This document shows, piece after piece, positions 19,284 through 27,456 of a stretch of 64,000 nucleotides of DNA (positions are counted from its first letter, which is position 1; the number at the start of each line of letters is the position of its first letter). The DNA comes from [Empedobacter] haloabium. GTDB lineage: Bacteria > Pseudomonadota > Gammaproteobacteria > Burkholderiales > Burkholderiaceae_D. A program made the translations under genes and the position numbers. The notes beneath the pieces are model-generated. The model ran no database searches, was not told the DNA's origin, and saw only the letters and a list, made by a program, of their open reading frames with translations. Location of the stretch: the NCBI GenBank assembly GCA_008011715.2, contig CP136508.1, positions 6,076,001-6,140,000 of the forward strand, given 5' to 3'.

Positions 19284-20182
19284 GATGGCGTGTCCAGGCA
19301 GGCCAGCGCCGCCGCGCCGATGGCATCGGCCAGCTGGCGCGCGCCATGCGACAGCGGCGCGTGGCCGGCGGTCAGCAGGTACAGCCGGATTGGAATGGCC
19401 GGTGCCAGTGGCCGACGCTGTATGCGGCCCGGCTGCGCGGCGGCGGCCGTGAACGGATCGACGACGGCCATGCCGCCGCCCGCCTCCACCAGCGAGCGCG
19501 CGATCTGGTAGGTTTGCACCACGGTGCGGAACACCGGATGCACGTCTTGCGCCTCGCAGGCGGCCAGCAGCAATTCGCCCAGCGGGTCGTTGTCGGCATA
19601 GCCCACCAGTTCTGCCTGCAGGCCGGACGGCGACAGCGGCGTCGCCAGCTCCTCGACGGTCCACGTACCGGCAGGCGCGATGACGGTCATCACACCCTGC
19701 GCCAGCGGCTCGGCCACGATGCCGGGATGGCGCGGGTCCTGCAGCGACAGCGCCAGGTCCGCTTCGCCCAGGCGCAGCATGTTGACAATTTCGCTGGTGT
19801 GGTGCGTCGCCAGCTCGCAGCGCGTGTCCGGAAACGCGCGGCGCCAGCGGTTCATCGCGGGCGGCAGCACGCTGCCGGCGATCGTTGGCGTGCAGACCAG
19901 CCGGATCGTTTCGAGCGCGCCTGTCTTCAGGCTCGCGGCGAGGCGGCGGATGCCCTGCAGGTCGCGGTGCAGCTTCTCCGTTTCAGCAAAGAGGCGGTGC
20001 GCTTCCGGCGTCGGATACAGCTTGCCGCGCACCCGTTCGAACAGCGGCATGCCCAGCTGCAGCTCGCAATGCTGCAGCACCTTGGTGACGGCGGGCTGCG
20101 AGATGTGCAGGACCTGGGCCGCGCCGCTGATGGTGCCGACCTGCATGATCGCGTGGAACACCTCGATATGACGCAGCCGCAT
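19280..20182 (-). CDS. LysR-family transcriptional regulator
   Basis: A 300-residue LysR-type activator or repressor. The winged helix-turn-helix is at about residues 1-60 (MRLRHIEVFHAIMQVGTISG, then AAQVLHISQPAVTKVLQHCE). A two-lobe periplasmic-binding-like ligand domain follows from about 90. The opening MRLRHIEVFHAI resembles regulators of amino-acid and opine metabolism rather than AmpR. It is embedded in the murQ-type operon: 13 nt after the amidase stop and overlapping the dipeptidase start by 4 nt. It may sense a wall-derived peptide or amino acid. No divergent target gene is visible, which is unusual for the family. Confidence 0.88.
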   Translation of the reverse strand: MRLRHIEVFHAIMQVGTISGAAQVLHISQPAVTKVLQHCELQLGMPLFERVRGKLYPTPEAHRLFAETEKLHRDLQGIRRLAASLKTGALETIRLVCTPTIAGSVLPPAMNRWRRAFPDTRCELATHHTSEIVNMLRLGEADLALSLQDPRHPGIVAEPLAQGVMTVIAPAGTWTVEELATPLSPSGLQAELVGYADNDPLGELLLAACEAQDVHPVFRTVVQTYQIARSLVEAGGGMAVVDPFTAAAAQPGRIQRRPLAPAIPIRLYLLTAGHAPLSHGARQLADAIGAAALACLDTPS

Positions 20183-20195
20183 GGCAGTCCTTCCG

Positions 20196-21053
20196 CTACT
20201 GCGCGGCCGCAGTGGCCGGCGCTGGCGCCGGCTGCGCGATCTTCGGTTTCGGTGCCGTCAGCACGTCCAGGATCGCGGCGCTTTCCGCGTCCGGCACGCC
20301 GTCGAAGTTGGCTTGGCGGTACTTGGTCTGGAACGCCACCAGCACGTTGTGCGTGGCCTGGTCGAACACGCCCGTCTGCGGCACCGCGTAGCCGTGCTGC
20401 GCCAGGCGCTTCTGGAACCATACCGCATCGGGGACGTTGTTCTCGTACTTGGTGCGCATCGCCGCCACCAGGCTGGCCTCCGGCCACGCCACCAGGCCTG
20501 CGTCCGCCAGCTGCTTCCACGGGAACAGCGGGCCCGGGTCCTGCTTGCGCTGCGGCGCGATGTCGGAGTGGCCCAGGATGTTCTCCGGCGCCACCTGGTG
20601 ACGGGCGACGATATCCTTCAACAGCGGAACCAGCAGGTCGATCTGCGCCTGCGGGAACGGGTAATAGGTGCGCTTGCCGTCCGGCGTTTCCGTGAAACCG
20701 GGATTGACGATCTCGATGCCGATCGAGCTGTTGTTCAGGTTCGTGTAGTTCTTCCAGCTGGACAGGCCGGCGTGCCAGGCCGAATTCTTCTCGTCCACCA
20801 GGCCGTAGATCTTCGGCGTCGCGCCATCGGTCAGCAGGTAGTGCGCCGACACCTCCTTCTCCGTCAGCAGCATGATCGAGCGCTGCACATCCGCGACCGT
20901 GTAGTGCAGCACGACGAAGCGTACGCGGCTGTTCTGGCCTTTCGAGACCAGGCTGCGGTCGATCGTTGGCCCGCCCGGCGGTGGCGCCGTCGCGCAACCG
21001 GCCAGCAGCGCCAGCACGGCAAGGGTGGAAGCAAAGGGCAGTCGTTTCATCAT
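20196..21053 (-). CDS. Lipoprotein N-acetylmuramoyl-L-alanine amidase (AmiD-like)
   Basis: A 285-residue amidase_2 enzyme that cuts the bond between MurNAc (or anhydroMurNAc) and L-Ala. The lipobox LLAGC places lipidated Cys20, and the next residues ATAP suggest outer-membrane retention. The amidase domain (about 45-200) has zinc-ligand segments VVLHYTVAD and GHSDIAPQRKQDPGPLFPW. A C-terminal peptidoglycan-binding domain follows (about 205-270), then a Pro/Ala tail. The length is like E. coli AmiD (276). The start is the first of two adjacent ATGs, 9 nt after the kinase stop. In the pathway it would release stem peptides for the dipeptidase and LD-carboxypeptidase steps. A cytoplasmic AmpD role is unlikely given the lipobox. 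Confidence 0.9.
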   Translation of the reverse strand: MMKRLPFASTLAVLALLAGCATAPPPGGPTIDRSLVSKGQNSRVRFVVLHYTVADVQRSIMLLTEKEVSAHYLLTDGATPKIYGLVDEKNSAWHAGLSSWKNYTNLNNSSIGIEIVNPGFTETPDGKRTYYPFPQAQIDLLVPLLKDIVARHQVAPENILGHSDIAPQRKQDPGPLFPWKQLADAGLVAWPEASLVAAMRTKYENNVPDAVWFQKRLAQHGYAVPQTGVFDQATHNVLVAFQTKYRQANFDGVPDAESAAILDVLTAPKPKIAQPAPAPATAAAQ

Positions 21054-21062
21054 CGGTGTCAA

Positions 21063-21974
21063 TCAGTGGTGGGCCGGGCCGCCAGACGGGCCGCGGCGAG
21101 AATGGGGTTGGGCGGTGCGATGCGTCAGCGCCTGCGGGTCAGGCACGGCTGCGCGCATCGTTTCGTGAATCAGCGGATGCAGCGCGGCGGCACGGCCGGC
21201 CAGCACGATGGGACGTGGTCCGAAGCGCGCGACCAGGGCGCGCGCCAGCCGCGCCAGTTCCATGCCGGCGCCTTGCAGGATGGCGCGGGCCTCTTCGTCC
21301 ACGTCGGCGCTGCGCGCCACGGCGAGGGCCAGCTGGCCGATCTCGCCGCGCTCGCGCCCGTAGATGAACTGGCGCGAATACGACCAGTCGCTGCCGCCCA
21401 CGTGCTCGAACACGGCACGGGCCAGTGCCGAATGCTGCCAGGCGCCCGGCGTTTCGTCCTCGCGCCGCCAGATCAGGCGCATCGCCTCGCGCGCGATCCA
21501 GAAACCGCCGCCGCCATCGTCGAGCACGACGCCACGGCCGCCGGCCCGGTGCAAGGTGCCGTCCGGGTCGATGTAGGCGGCGATCGAGCCCGTGCCCGCA
21601 TAGACGAGGTAGCCGGCGCCGGGCGCGAAACTGTCCAGGTAGGCGATTTCGATGTCGTTGCACAGGCTGATGGCATCGCCCGCCACGTCCAGCAGTTGCG
21701 CCAGCCAGTCCGTCAGCACGGCGCTGTCGCCGCCAAAGCCGGTCAGCCCGGCGCAGATGCGCGCAGGCCGGCCATGGGCCAGCACCTGCGCCGCCAGTGC
21801 GGCAAACACGGCCTGCAACCGCTCGCGCCCGGCCGGGCTGGCCATCTGCAGTGCCGACATGCCGGCCACGTGGCCGGCGGCGACGATGCCGCCGTCCGGC
21901 CGTGCCAGTGCCCAGCGGGTTTCGGTGCCGCCGGCGTCGATGCCCAGGCCCAGGTCGGAAGCGGAACGGTCCAT
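21063..21974 (-). CDS. BadF/BadG-type sugar kinase (GlcNAc/MurNAc kinase family)
   Basis: A 303-residue ASKHA-fold ATPase of the BadF/BadG/BcrA/BcrD family, whose sugar members phosphorylate N-acetylglucosamine and, in MurK, N-acetylmuramic acid. Visible motifs are the phosphate-1 loop GIDAGGTETRWAL (about 11-23), YAGTGSIAAY and DDGGGGFWIAREA. The 4-Cys clusters of the benzoyl-CoA reductase activators are absent, so it is a sugar kinase. The start is the ATG of MDRSASDLGL, as seven upstream residues look unconserved. It lies 56 nt after the glycosidase and 9 nt before the amidase. With MurQ in the same operon, MurNAc 6-phosphorylation is an attractive job, replacing AnmK or a PTS, but this is inferred from context. 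Confidence 0.82.
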   Translation of the reverse strand: MDRSASDLGLGIDAGGTETRWALARPDGGIVAAGHVAGMSALQMASPAGRERLQAVFAALAAQVLAHGRPARICAGLTGFGGDSAVLTDWLAQLLDVAGDAISLCNDIEIAYLDSFAPGAGYLVYAGTGSIAAYIDPDGTLHRAGGRGVVLDDGGGGFWIAREAMRLIWRREDETPGAWQHSALARAVFEHVGGSDWSYSRQFIYGRERGEIGQLALAVARSADVDEEARAILQGAGMELARLARALVARFGPRPIVLAGRAAALHPLIHETMRAAVPDPQALTHRTAQPHSRRGPSGGPAHH

Positions 21975-22030
21975 AATCGTCGAGTGTACGGCCAATCGCC
22001 GGCGGCTGCCGGCGTCAGGTTGTCATCATG

Positions 22031-23659
22031 CTACAGCCTGGCGCTGGCGCGCGGGCTCTCGTTGCCCAGCCGGTCCACCGCCGTGACGACGACGGAGCGG
22101 GCGGGCACGCCGCCATCGTCGGCCAGCACCACTTCGCCACGGCTGGCCGCGGCCGTCGTGAAGCGCCATTCGTCGCCGTAGCGGGCCCAGATCGCGTACT
22201 GCACGGCGTTCTTCGGCGTGGTCAGGCTGACGGTCAGGCCGTTGGCGCCACGCTTCAGGGCCACCGTCGGCGCCGGCGGCGCCTGGTCGCCCAGCCAAGG
22301 CGAGGCGGGAATCAACGCGGCGCTCTGGTAACTGTTGCGTTTGAGCTTGTCGGCCAGGCCCGCGCGGTTCTGCATCAGTGCCGCCATGCTGAAGTGCACG
22401 TGGCCGTTGACGGTGGGGCGCATGCGCGTCACGTCGATCTGCTGCACGATCTCGTCGGCGCTGAACGGCTTCGTGCTGCCGTCCGCCGTCTTGCTGGTGA
22501 AGATGCCGGGCCAGACATGGCGCGCATGGGTGTTCTGCGCCAGCCAGTAATCCAGCAACACCGGGAAGGCCTGCGGCGCCTGCGCGATCGGCCAGTACAG
22601 CTGCGGCGCCAGGTAGTCGAGCCAGCCCTTCTGCAGCCAGGTCTCGGCGTCCGCATACAGCTTGTCGTACTGCGAGAAGCCGGCGATGCCGGGCGGGCGG
22701 CGGTCCGGCCGGCCGATGCCGAACGGGCTGATGCCGAACTTGACCCAGGCCTTTTCGCGGTGAATGCCGGTGTAGATGGCTTCGATCAGCTTATCGACGT
22801 TCTGGCGCCGCCAGCTGGGGCGATCCAGTTTGCCGCCGCCCTGCACATAACGCTGCCACGAAGGCTGGTCGGGGAACTCCACTTCCGGCTTCTGCCAGGC
22901 CGGCACGTCCAGCGCGGCGGCTTCCGCGCCGGTGGCGCTGGGCGCCTCGATCGGATACGGATAGAAATAATCGTCGATATGCACGCCGTCGATGTCGTAG
23001 CGGCGCACCACGTCGAGGATGACCTCCAGGGTGTGGCGCGACGCCGCTTCCTCGCCCGGGTCCATCCACAGGTATTTGCCGTATTTTTTTACGGCCTGCG
23101 GTTGGGTATTGGCGATATGTTCCTTCGCCAGCGGCGAACGGGCCGCCGAGTGGCGCGCGCGGTAGGGATTGAACCACGCGTGCAGCTCCAGGCCACGCAG
23201 GTGCGCCTGCGCCACCCAGAACTGCAACGGGTCCCACGCCGGTTGCGGCTCCTTGCCCTGCTTGCCGGTCAGGTATTCCGACCATGGCTCCAGGGGAGAC
23301 GGATAGATCGCGTCCGCGCTGGGGCGCACCTGCAGCACGATGGCGTTCAGGTTCAGGGCCTTGGCGCGGTCCAGGATCGCCAGCGCCTCGGCCTGCTGCT
23401 TCGCCGGCGGCAGGTTGCTGCGGCTGGGCCAGTCGATATTGGCGACCGTGGAGACCCAGGCGGCGCGGAACTCGCGCGGCGCCGGCGGCGGCTGCTCGCC
23501 CGTGAAGTGGGGCGGCTCGTGGCTGACCACGGGCACGCCGGCCGCGCCGGGACCGGGCCGCGGCGGCGTCGTCGTGCATGCCGCCAGAATCGCCGCCAGC
23601 CCGCCGGCGGCACCCGCGGCCAGGGTCAGCCGCTTTTTCGCATTGAAAGCCAAAACCAT
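22031..23659 (-). CDS. Lipoprotein glycosyl hydrolase-like family 10 protein (GHL10/YngK)
   Basis: A 542-residue lipoprotein (lipobox LAAC, Cys28). A GHL10 (DUF187) TIM-barrel domain spans about 60-390. It starts FRAAWVSTVANIDWPSRS and has the substrate-groove segments LQVRPSADAIYPSPLEPWSE, YDIDGVHIDDYFYPYP and YLAPQLYW, with acidic residues placed like catalytic ones. A fibronectin-like C-terminal domain follows (about 450-540). Family members such as YngK are suspected wall glycosidases, with limited biochemistry. The start is the ATG at 23659 with GACGAGG upstream. It lies between the AmpG-like permease and the sugar kinase, so it may release MurNAc or GlcNAc residues in the periplasm for uptake. 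Confidence 0.85.
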   Translation of the reverse strand: MVLAFNAKKRLTLAAGAAGGLAAILAACTTTPPRPGPGAAGVPVVSHEPPHFTGEQPPPAPREFRAAWVSTVANIDWPSRSNLPPAKQQAEALAILDRAKALNLNAIVLQVRPSADAIYPSPLEPWSEYLTGKQGKEPQPAWDPLQFWVAQAHLRGLELHAWFNPYRARHSAARSPLAKEHIANTQPQAVKKYGKYLWMDPGEEAASRHTLEVILDVVRRYDIDGVHIDDYFYPYPIEAPSATGAEAAALDVPAWQKPEVEFPDQPSWQRYVQGGGKLDRPSWRRQNVDKLIEAIYTGIHREKAWVKFGISPFGIGRPDRRPPGIAGFSQYDKLYADAETWLQKGWLDYLAPQLYWPIAQAPQAFPVLLDYWLAQNTHARHVWPGIFTSKTADGSTKPFSADEIVQQIDVTRMRPTVNGHVHFSMAALMQNRAGLADKLKRNSYQSAALIPASPWLGDQAPPAPTVALKRGANGLTVSLTTPKNAVQYAIWARYGDEWRFTTAAASRGEVVLADDGGVPARSVVVTAVDRLGNESPRASARL

Positions 23660-23731
23660 ACCTCGTCGTATCAAACCGCGCCCGCTGGCGCAGCGCGGTA
23701 TTGTAATCGCTGCCTTTACCCCACCCCTGCC

Positions 23732-25018
23732 CTATTCGCGTCCGAACGCCGGATCGACCTTGATCAGCGCCGTCATGATGAAGGCCGGGATCGTGGCCAG
23801 GCAGACCCAGATGAAGAAATGCTGGTAGCCCAGCCACTGCTGCAGATAGCCGCTGGCCATCTGCGGCACCATCATCCCGAGGGCCATGAAGCCGGTGCAG
23901 ATGGCGTAGTGGGCCGTCTTGTGCTCGCCGTCCGCCACCATGATCATGAACATCATGTACGAGGTAAAACCGAGGCCGTAGCCGAACTGCTCGACCGCCA
24001 TCGCCACGGCGATGACGAGGATATTGTCCGGCAGCGCCGTGGACAGGTAGACGAACACCAGGTCCGGCGCGTGGATGATCAGCGCCATCGGCCACAGGCA
24101 GCGTTTCAGGCCATAGCGGGAAATCAGGACGCCGCCCAGCAGGCCCCCCACCGTCAGCGCGATGACGCCGACGGTGCCGTAGACGATGCCGACCTGGGTA
24201 TTGTCCAGCCCCAGGCCGCCCTTCTCGGCCGGATCCAGTAAGAACGGCACCACCATTTTCAGCAACTGCGACTCGCCCAGGCGAAACAGCAGCAGGAAGC
24301 CGAGAATGGTGACGATGCCCTTCTTGCGGAAGAACGACACGAAGGTGGCGAAGAACTCGCCGGCGCCGCCGCCGGACGAGCGCACCGGGCCATCGGTGGC
24401 CGGGTGCGGCAGTACGAACAAGTGGTACACGGCCAGCACGGCAAAGACACTGGCCAGCAGCGCGAAGATGATGGCCCAGGCGAGATGGGCGTCGCCGGTC
24501 TGGCGGATCAGGAAGCCGGACAGGGCCACCAGCACGCCCTGCCCCGTGATGTTGGCGAGGCGGTAGAAGGTGCTGCGCACGCCGACAAACGCGGCCTGCT
24601 GCTTCTGCGCCAGCGCCAGCATGTAAAAGCCGTCGGCCGCGATGTCGTGCGTGGCGGAACTGAACGCCATCAGCCACAGCACCGCCAGGCTGGCCTGGAA
24701 GAATGCGGGCAGGTGCGTCGTGAACGCGACCAGGGCGAAGGCGACGGCGATCGCGGTCTGCAGCGTGACGACCCAGCGCCGCTTGGTGCCGAACATGTCG
24801 ACGACGGGCGCCCACAGCGGCTTGATCACCCAGGGCAGGTACAACCAGGAAGTATAGAAGGCGATGTCGGCGTTGGAAAAGCCGGTGTTCTTGTACATCA
24901 CCAGCGCCAGGGTCATCGCCGTGAAGTAGGGTATGCCCTGGCCGAAGTACAGGGTGGGAATCCAGGCCCAGGGGTTGCGCGGTGCCGCCGTGGCGGCACC
25001 CTTGATTGCTGCGTCCAT
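23732..25018 (-). CDS. AmpG-like muropeptide/sugar permease (MFS)
   Basis: A 428-residue major-facilitator protein with about 12 membrane helices. Family marks are WIPTLYFGQGIPYFTAMTLA at the start, WLYLPWVIKPLWAPVVD, SSATHDIAADGFYM and EQFGYGLGFTSYMMFM. The family includes AmpG, which imports GlcNAc-anhydroMurNAc (peptides), and acetyl-CoA transporters. E. coli AmpG is 491 residues with 14 helices, so this is the shorter form. The ATG at 25018 (after a GTG) has AAGGA upstream. It follows murQ by 53 nt. The substrate is inferred from the operon to be a wall-derived amino sugar or muropeptide. Confidence 0.85.
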   Translation of the reverse strand: MDAAIKGAATAAPRNPWAWIPTLYFGQGIPYFTAMTLALVMYKNTGFSNADIAFYTSWLYLPWVIKPLWAPVVDMFGTKRRWVVTLQTAIAVAFALVAFTTHLPAFFQASLAVLWLMAFSSATHDIAADGFYMLALAQKQQAAFVGVRSTFYRLANITGQGVLVALSGFLIRQTGDAHLAWAIIFALLASVFAVLAVYHLFVLPHPATDGPVRSSGGGAGEFFATFVSFFRKKGIVTILGFLLLFRLGESQLLKMVVPFLLDPAEKGGLGLDNTQVGIVYGTVGVIALTVGGLLGGVLISRYGLKRCLWPMALIIHAPDLVFVYLSTALPDNILVIAVAMAVEQFGYGLGFTSYMMFMIMVADGEHKTAHYAICTGFMALGMMVPQMASGYLQQWLGYQHFFIWVCLATIPAFIMTALIKVDPAFGRE

Positions 25019-25071
25019 CACATCCTTGTCTCGTTATCGTTGCCGCGGGATGCGCGCGGCCCCGCCGCGGC

Positions 25072-25965
25072 TTATCCGTCCACGGCCGCGCGCAGGCTGC
25101 CACCGGCACGCGCCAGCAGCGCCGCCGCCTGCTCCACCGGCACCTGACGCCGCAGGGCGACGATCGCCACCTTGACATGATGGCCACACGCCTCCAGCGT
25201 GGCGCGGGCCGCCGCTTCGTCCGCGCCCGTCGCATGCATCGTCAGGCGCAACGCGCGCGCGTACAGCTTGGCGTTGGTGGGTTTCAAGTCTACCATCAAG
25301 TTTCCATACACCTTGTGCAGGCGCACCATGATGGCGCTGGAAATGGTGTTCAGCGCGATTTTCTGCGACGTTCCCGCTTTCAGGCGCGTGCTGCCGGAGA
25401 TGATCTCGGACCCGGTGTCCAGCGTGATGCCGATCGCCGCCTCGTTTGCCAGCGGCGAGCCGGCGTTGTTGGCGATGCCGATCGTCAGGGCGCCCGCCTT
25501 GCGGGCCGTGTGCAGCGCGCCCAGCACGTAGGGCGTGGCGCCGGACGCCGCCAGCAGCAGCACCACGTCGCGCTCGCCCGGCTGCGCGGCACCCATGTCG
25601 CGCCCGCCCTGGTCGTAGTCGTCCTCGGCGCCCTCCACGGCGACGAACATGGCGCTCTGGCCGCCGGCCAGCAGCGCGACGGCGCGTTCGTGCGGCCAGG
25701 AGAAGGTCGGGTACAGCTCGACGCTGTCCAGCACCCCGAGCCGGCCCGAGGTGCCGGCACCCACGTACAGCAGCCGTCCGCCCGCCTCGATGCGCGGCAC
25801 GGCCGCCTCGACGGCGCGAGCGATGCGGGGCACGGCGTTGCGCACGGCCTGCACGGCATTGAACTGGTCGTCGACAAATGCGGCCACCAATTCCGGCACG
25901 GGGTACTGGTCCAGCAACGGATGTTGTGGACTGGGGGTTTCGGTTTTCAGCATCGGCATCTTCAT
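25072..25965 (-). CDS. murQ: N-acetylmuramic acid 6-phosphate etherase
   Basis: A 297-residue cytoplasmic SIS-domain enzyme converting MurNAc-6-P to GlcNAc-6-P and D-lactate, the committed step of MurNAc recycling. Diagnostic segments are GRLLYVGAGTSGRLGVLDSV, ELYPTFSWP, VEGAEDDYDQGGRDM with the catalytic Glu, and KAGTSQKIALNTISSAIM. The C-terminus adds the usual UBA-like helical part. Three in-frame ATGs (25965, 25959, 25953) are possible starts; the first is annotated. It is the first metabolic gene after the GntR regulator on the minus strand, 88 nt downstream of it. Confidence 0.93.
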   Translation of the reverse strand: MKMPMLKTETPSPQHPLLDQYPVPELVAAFVDDQFNAVQAVRNAVPRIARAVEAAVPRIEAGGRLLYVGAGTSGRLGVLDSVELYPTFSWPHERAVALLAGGQSAMFVAVEGAEDDYDQGGRDMGAAQPGERDVVLLLAASGATPYVLGALHTARKAGALTIGIANNAGSPLANEAAIGITLDTGSEIISGSTRLKAGTSQKIALNTISSAIMVRLHKVYGNLMVDLKPTNAKLYARALRLTMHATGADEAAARATLEACGHHVKVAIVALRRQVPVEQAAALLARAGGSLRAAVDG

Positions 25966-26053
25966 CCGTTGATACGGATTCAGTGTAATACCGGAACCCC
26001 CATGCTTGCGTATGAAACGTACTGTGCGGGGCATTCCTGCAAGTTATGCCAGG

Positions 26054-26782
26054 TCAGCCGCGCCGCATTTCCGCCACAAAGTCGTAGTGATCGCTGCGGC
26101 AGTACGAGTGCGTCAGCTCCACCGCTTCGCCCGAGGCCAGGTAGGCGATGCGGGTGATGAACAGCACGGCCTGCCCTTCCGGCACGTCCAGCTGGCGCGC
26201 CAGCTCGGCCGACGCATTCATCGCGCGGATGTGCTGCAGGGCGCGCACCGGCGCTTTGCCGCTCTTTTCCAGAAACTGGTACAGCGAATCGCCGACGGCC
26301 TCCGGCTGCGGTACCACGCTGTAGGGCAGCACGCTGACCTCGTAGGCCATCGCCACGTCGTCGGCCAGGCGCAGGCGCTCCAGCCGGGCCACCTTGCTGT
26401 GCGGCGACAGCCCCAGGCTCATCTGCTCATCGGCGCTGGCCGTGACGATCTCGCGCTTCAGCCAGCGCGAACCGGGCTTGTAGCCGCGCTGCTGCAGCTG
26501 CTCGGAAAAGCTGGACAGGTTCGACAGCGGCTGCTCGATGCGCGGCGCGATGTAGTTGCCGGAACCGCGCCGGCGCACCACCAGGCCCTGCTCGACCAGC
26601 TGGTCGATGGCCTTGCGCGCCGTCACACGCGAGACGTTCAGCAACTCGGACAGCGTGCGTTCCGAGGGTAAGGCCTGGTCGACCTGGTAGCGGCCGGCCC
26701 GCACGTCGTCGGTCAGCTTGCGCGCGATCTGCATGTACAGCGGTGAATTGTCGGTGGTGTCTTGCTGGTCTTGCACGGTCAT
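26054..26782 (-). CDS. GntR/HutC-family regulator of the murQ operon
   Basis: A 242-residue regulator with an N-terminal GntR winged helix (about 15-80; LYMQIARKLTDDVRAGRYQ, LPSERTLSELLNVSRVTARK) and a C-terminal UTRA ligand domain (about 100-235). This is the HutC subgroup, which includes NagR/YvoA/DasR sensors of GlcN-6-P and GlcNAc-6-P. Placement directly upstream of murQ on the same strand suggests it represses the operon and responds to an amino-sugar phosphate such as MurQ's product. I see no convincing perfect palindrome in the 88 nt before murQ, so the operator is undefined. The ATG is preceded by AGGAG. Confidence 0.9.
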   Translation of the reverse strand: MTVQDQQDTTDNSPLYMQIARKLTDDVRAGRYQVDQALPSERTLSELLNVSRVTARKAIDQLVEQGLVVRRRGSGNYIAPRIEQPLSNLSSFSEQLQQRGYKPGSRWLKREIVTASADEQMSLGLSPHSKVARLERLRLADDVAMAYEVSVLPYSVVPQPEAVGDSLYQFLEKSGKAPVRALQHIRAMNASAELARQLDVPEGQAVLFITRIAYLASGEAVELTHSYCRSDHYDFVAEMRRG

Positions 26783-26875
26783 TACCCTTCTCCTGGAGGT
26801 GGTAGTGTACCGGCGTTGCAGAACGACCTGTCAAAAGCTGCAAATGAAAATTGACGCGGCCTGTATAACGGCGGC

Positions 26876-27226
26876 TCATGCGCGGGTCTGCGGCACGCGT
26901 ACCAGCGTGCGTCGCAGCAGCCGATAACCCTGCCGCGTGCGGTAGCGCAGGCGGCAGACCAGCATGTCGCCGGGTGGCGTGCGCACGATCACGGTCACCG
27001 TGTCGCCGGCCACGCGCAGCAGTGCGCCACCGGGCGCCGGCAGGGCCAGGGCGGTGGCCATGGTTGTCACCAGTTCGCCCGGCACGGCGCTGGTGTGCAG
27101 CGCGGCGTGGCCCAAGCGGGTGCCGCGGCCGTCGAGCCGGATCAGGCGCACGGTGGCACCGTCGACATGCACGCTGGTGCGATCGCCGTTCGGGTGCAGC
27201 GCGACCGCGGCCGGCTGGCCACTCAT
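26876..27226 (-). CDS. Hypothetical protein, low confidence
   Basis: A possible 116-residue basic protein (MSGQPAAVALHPNGDRTSV...). It has several short beta-like stretches (VTVIVRTPPGDMLVCRLRYR) and a very Arg-rich C-terminus. No family is recognised and there is no signal peptide or clear Shine-Dalgarno. A longer reading from 27418 includes low-G+C sequence that looks intergenic. Codon use fits the neighbours, and no better gene occupies the 26783-27456 gap. It may be a real small gene or a chance open frame. Confidence 0.35.
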   Translation of the reverse strand: MSGQPAAVALHPNGDRTSVHVDGATVRLIRLDGRGTRLGHAALHTSAVPGELVTTMATALALPAPGGALLRVAGDTVTVIVRTPPGDMLVCRLRYRTRQGYRLLRRTLVRVPQTRA

Positions 27227-27456
27227 CGGGCGCACGGCGCGCCGGACAACGGCGGCGCGACAGGTAATGGCAGGCGGGGCATGGCGGCTCTCGGGCAATG
27301 GGGTGACTATTGTAAAAATATCCACTGCCGGGTATTGGCGGATTTCGTAAGCAAATGTCGCGAAATTGTCGCGCTGTCGTGCATCACCGCAGGTTATGCC
27401 TCGCCCATCAGCATTCATTGGCAGCGTTGCACCGGTAGCGCGTAAGCTCGTCCACC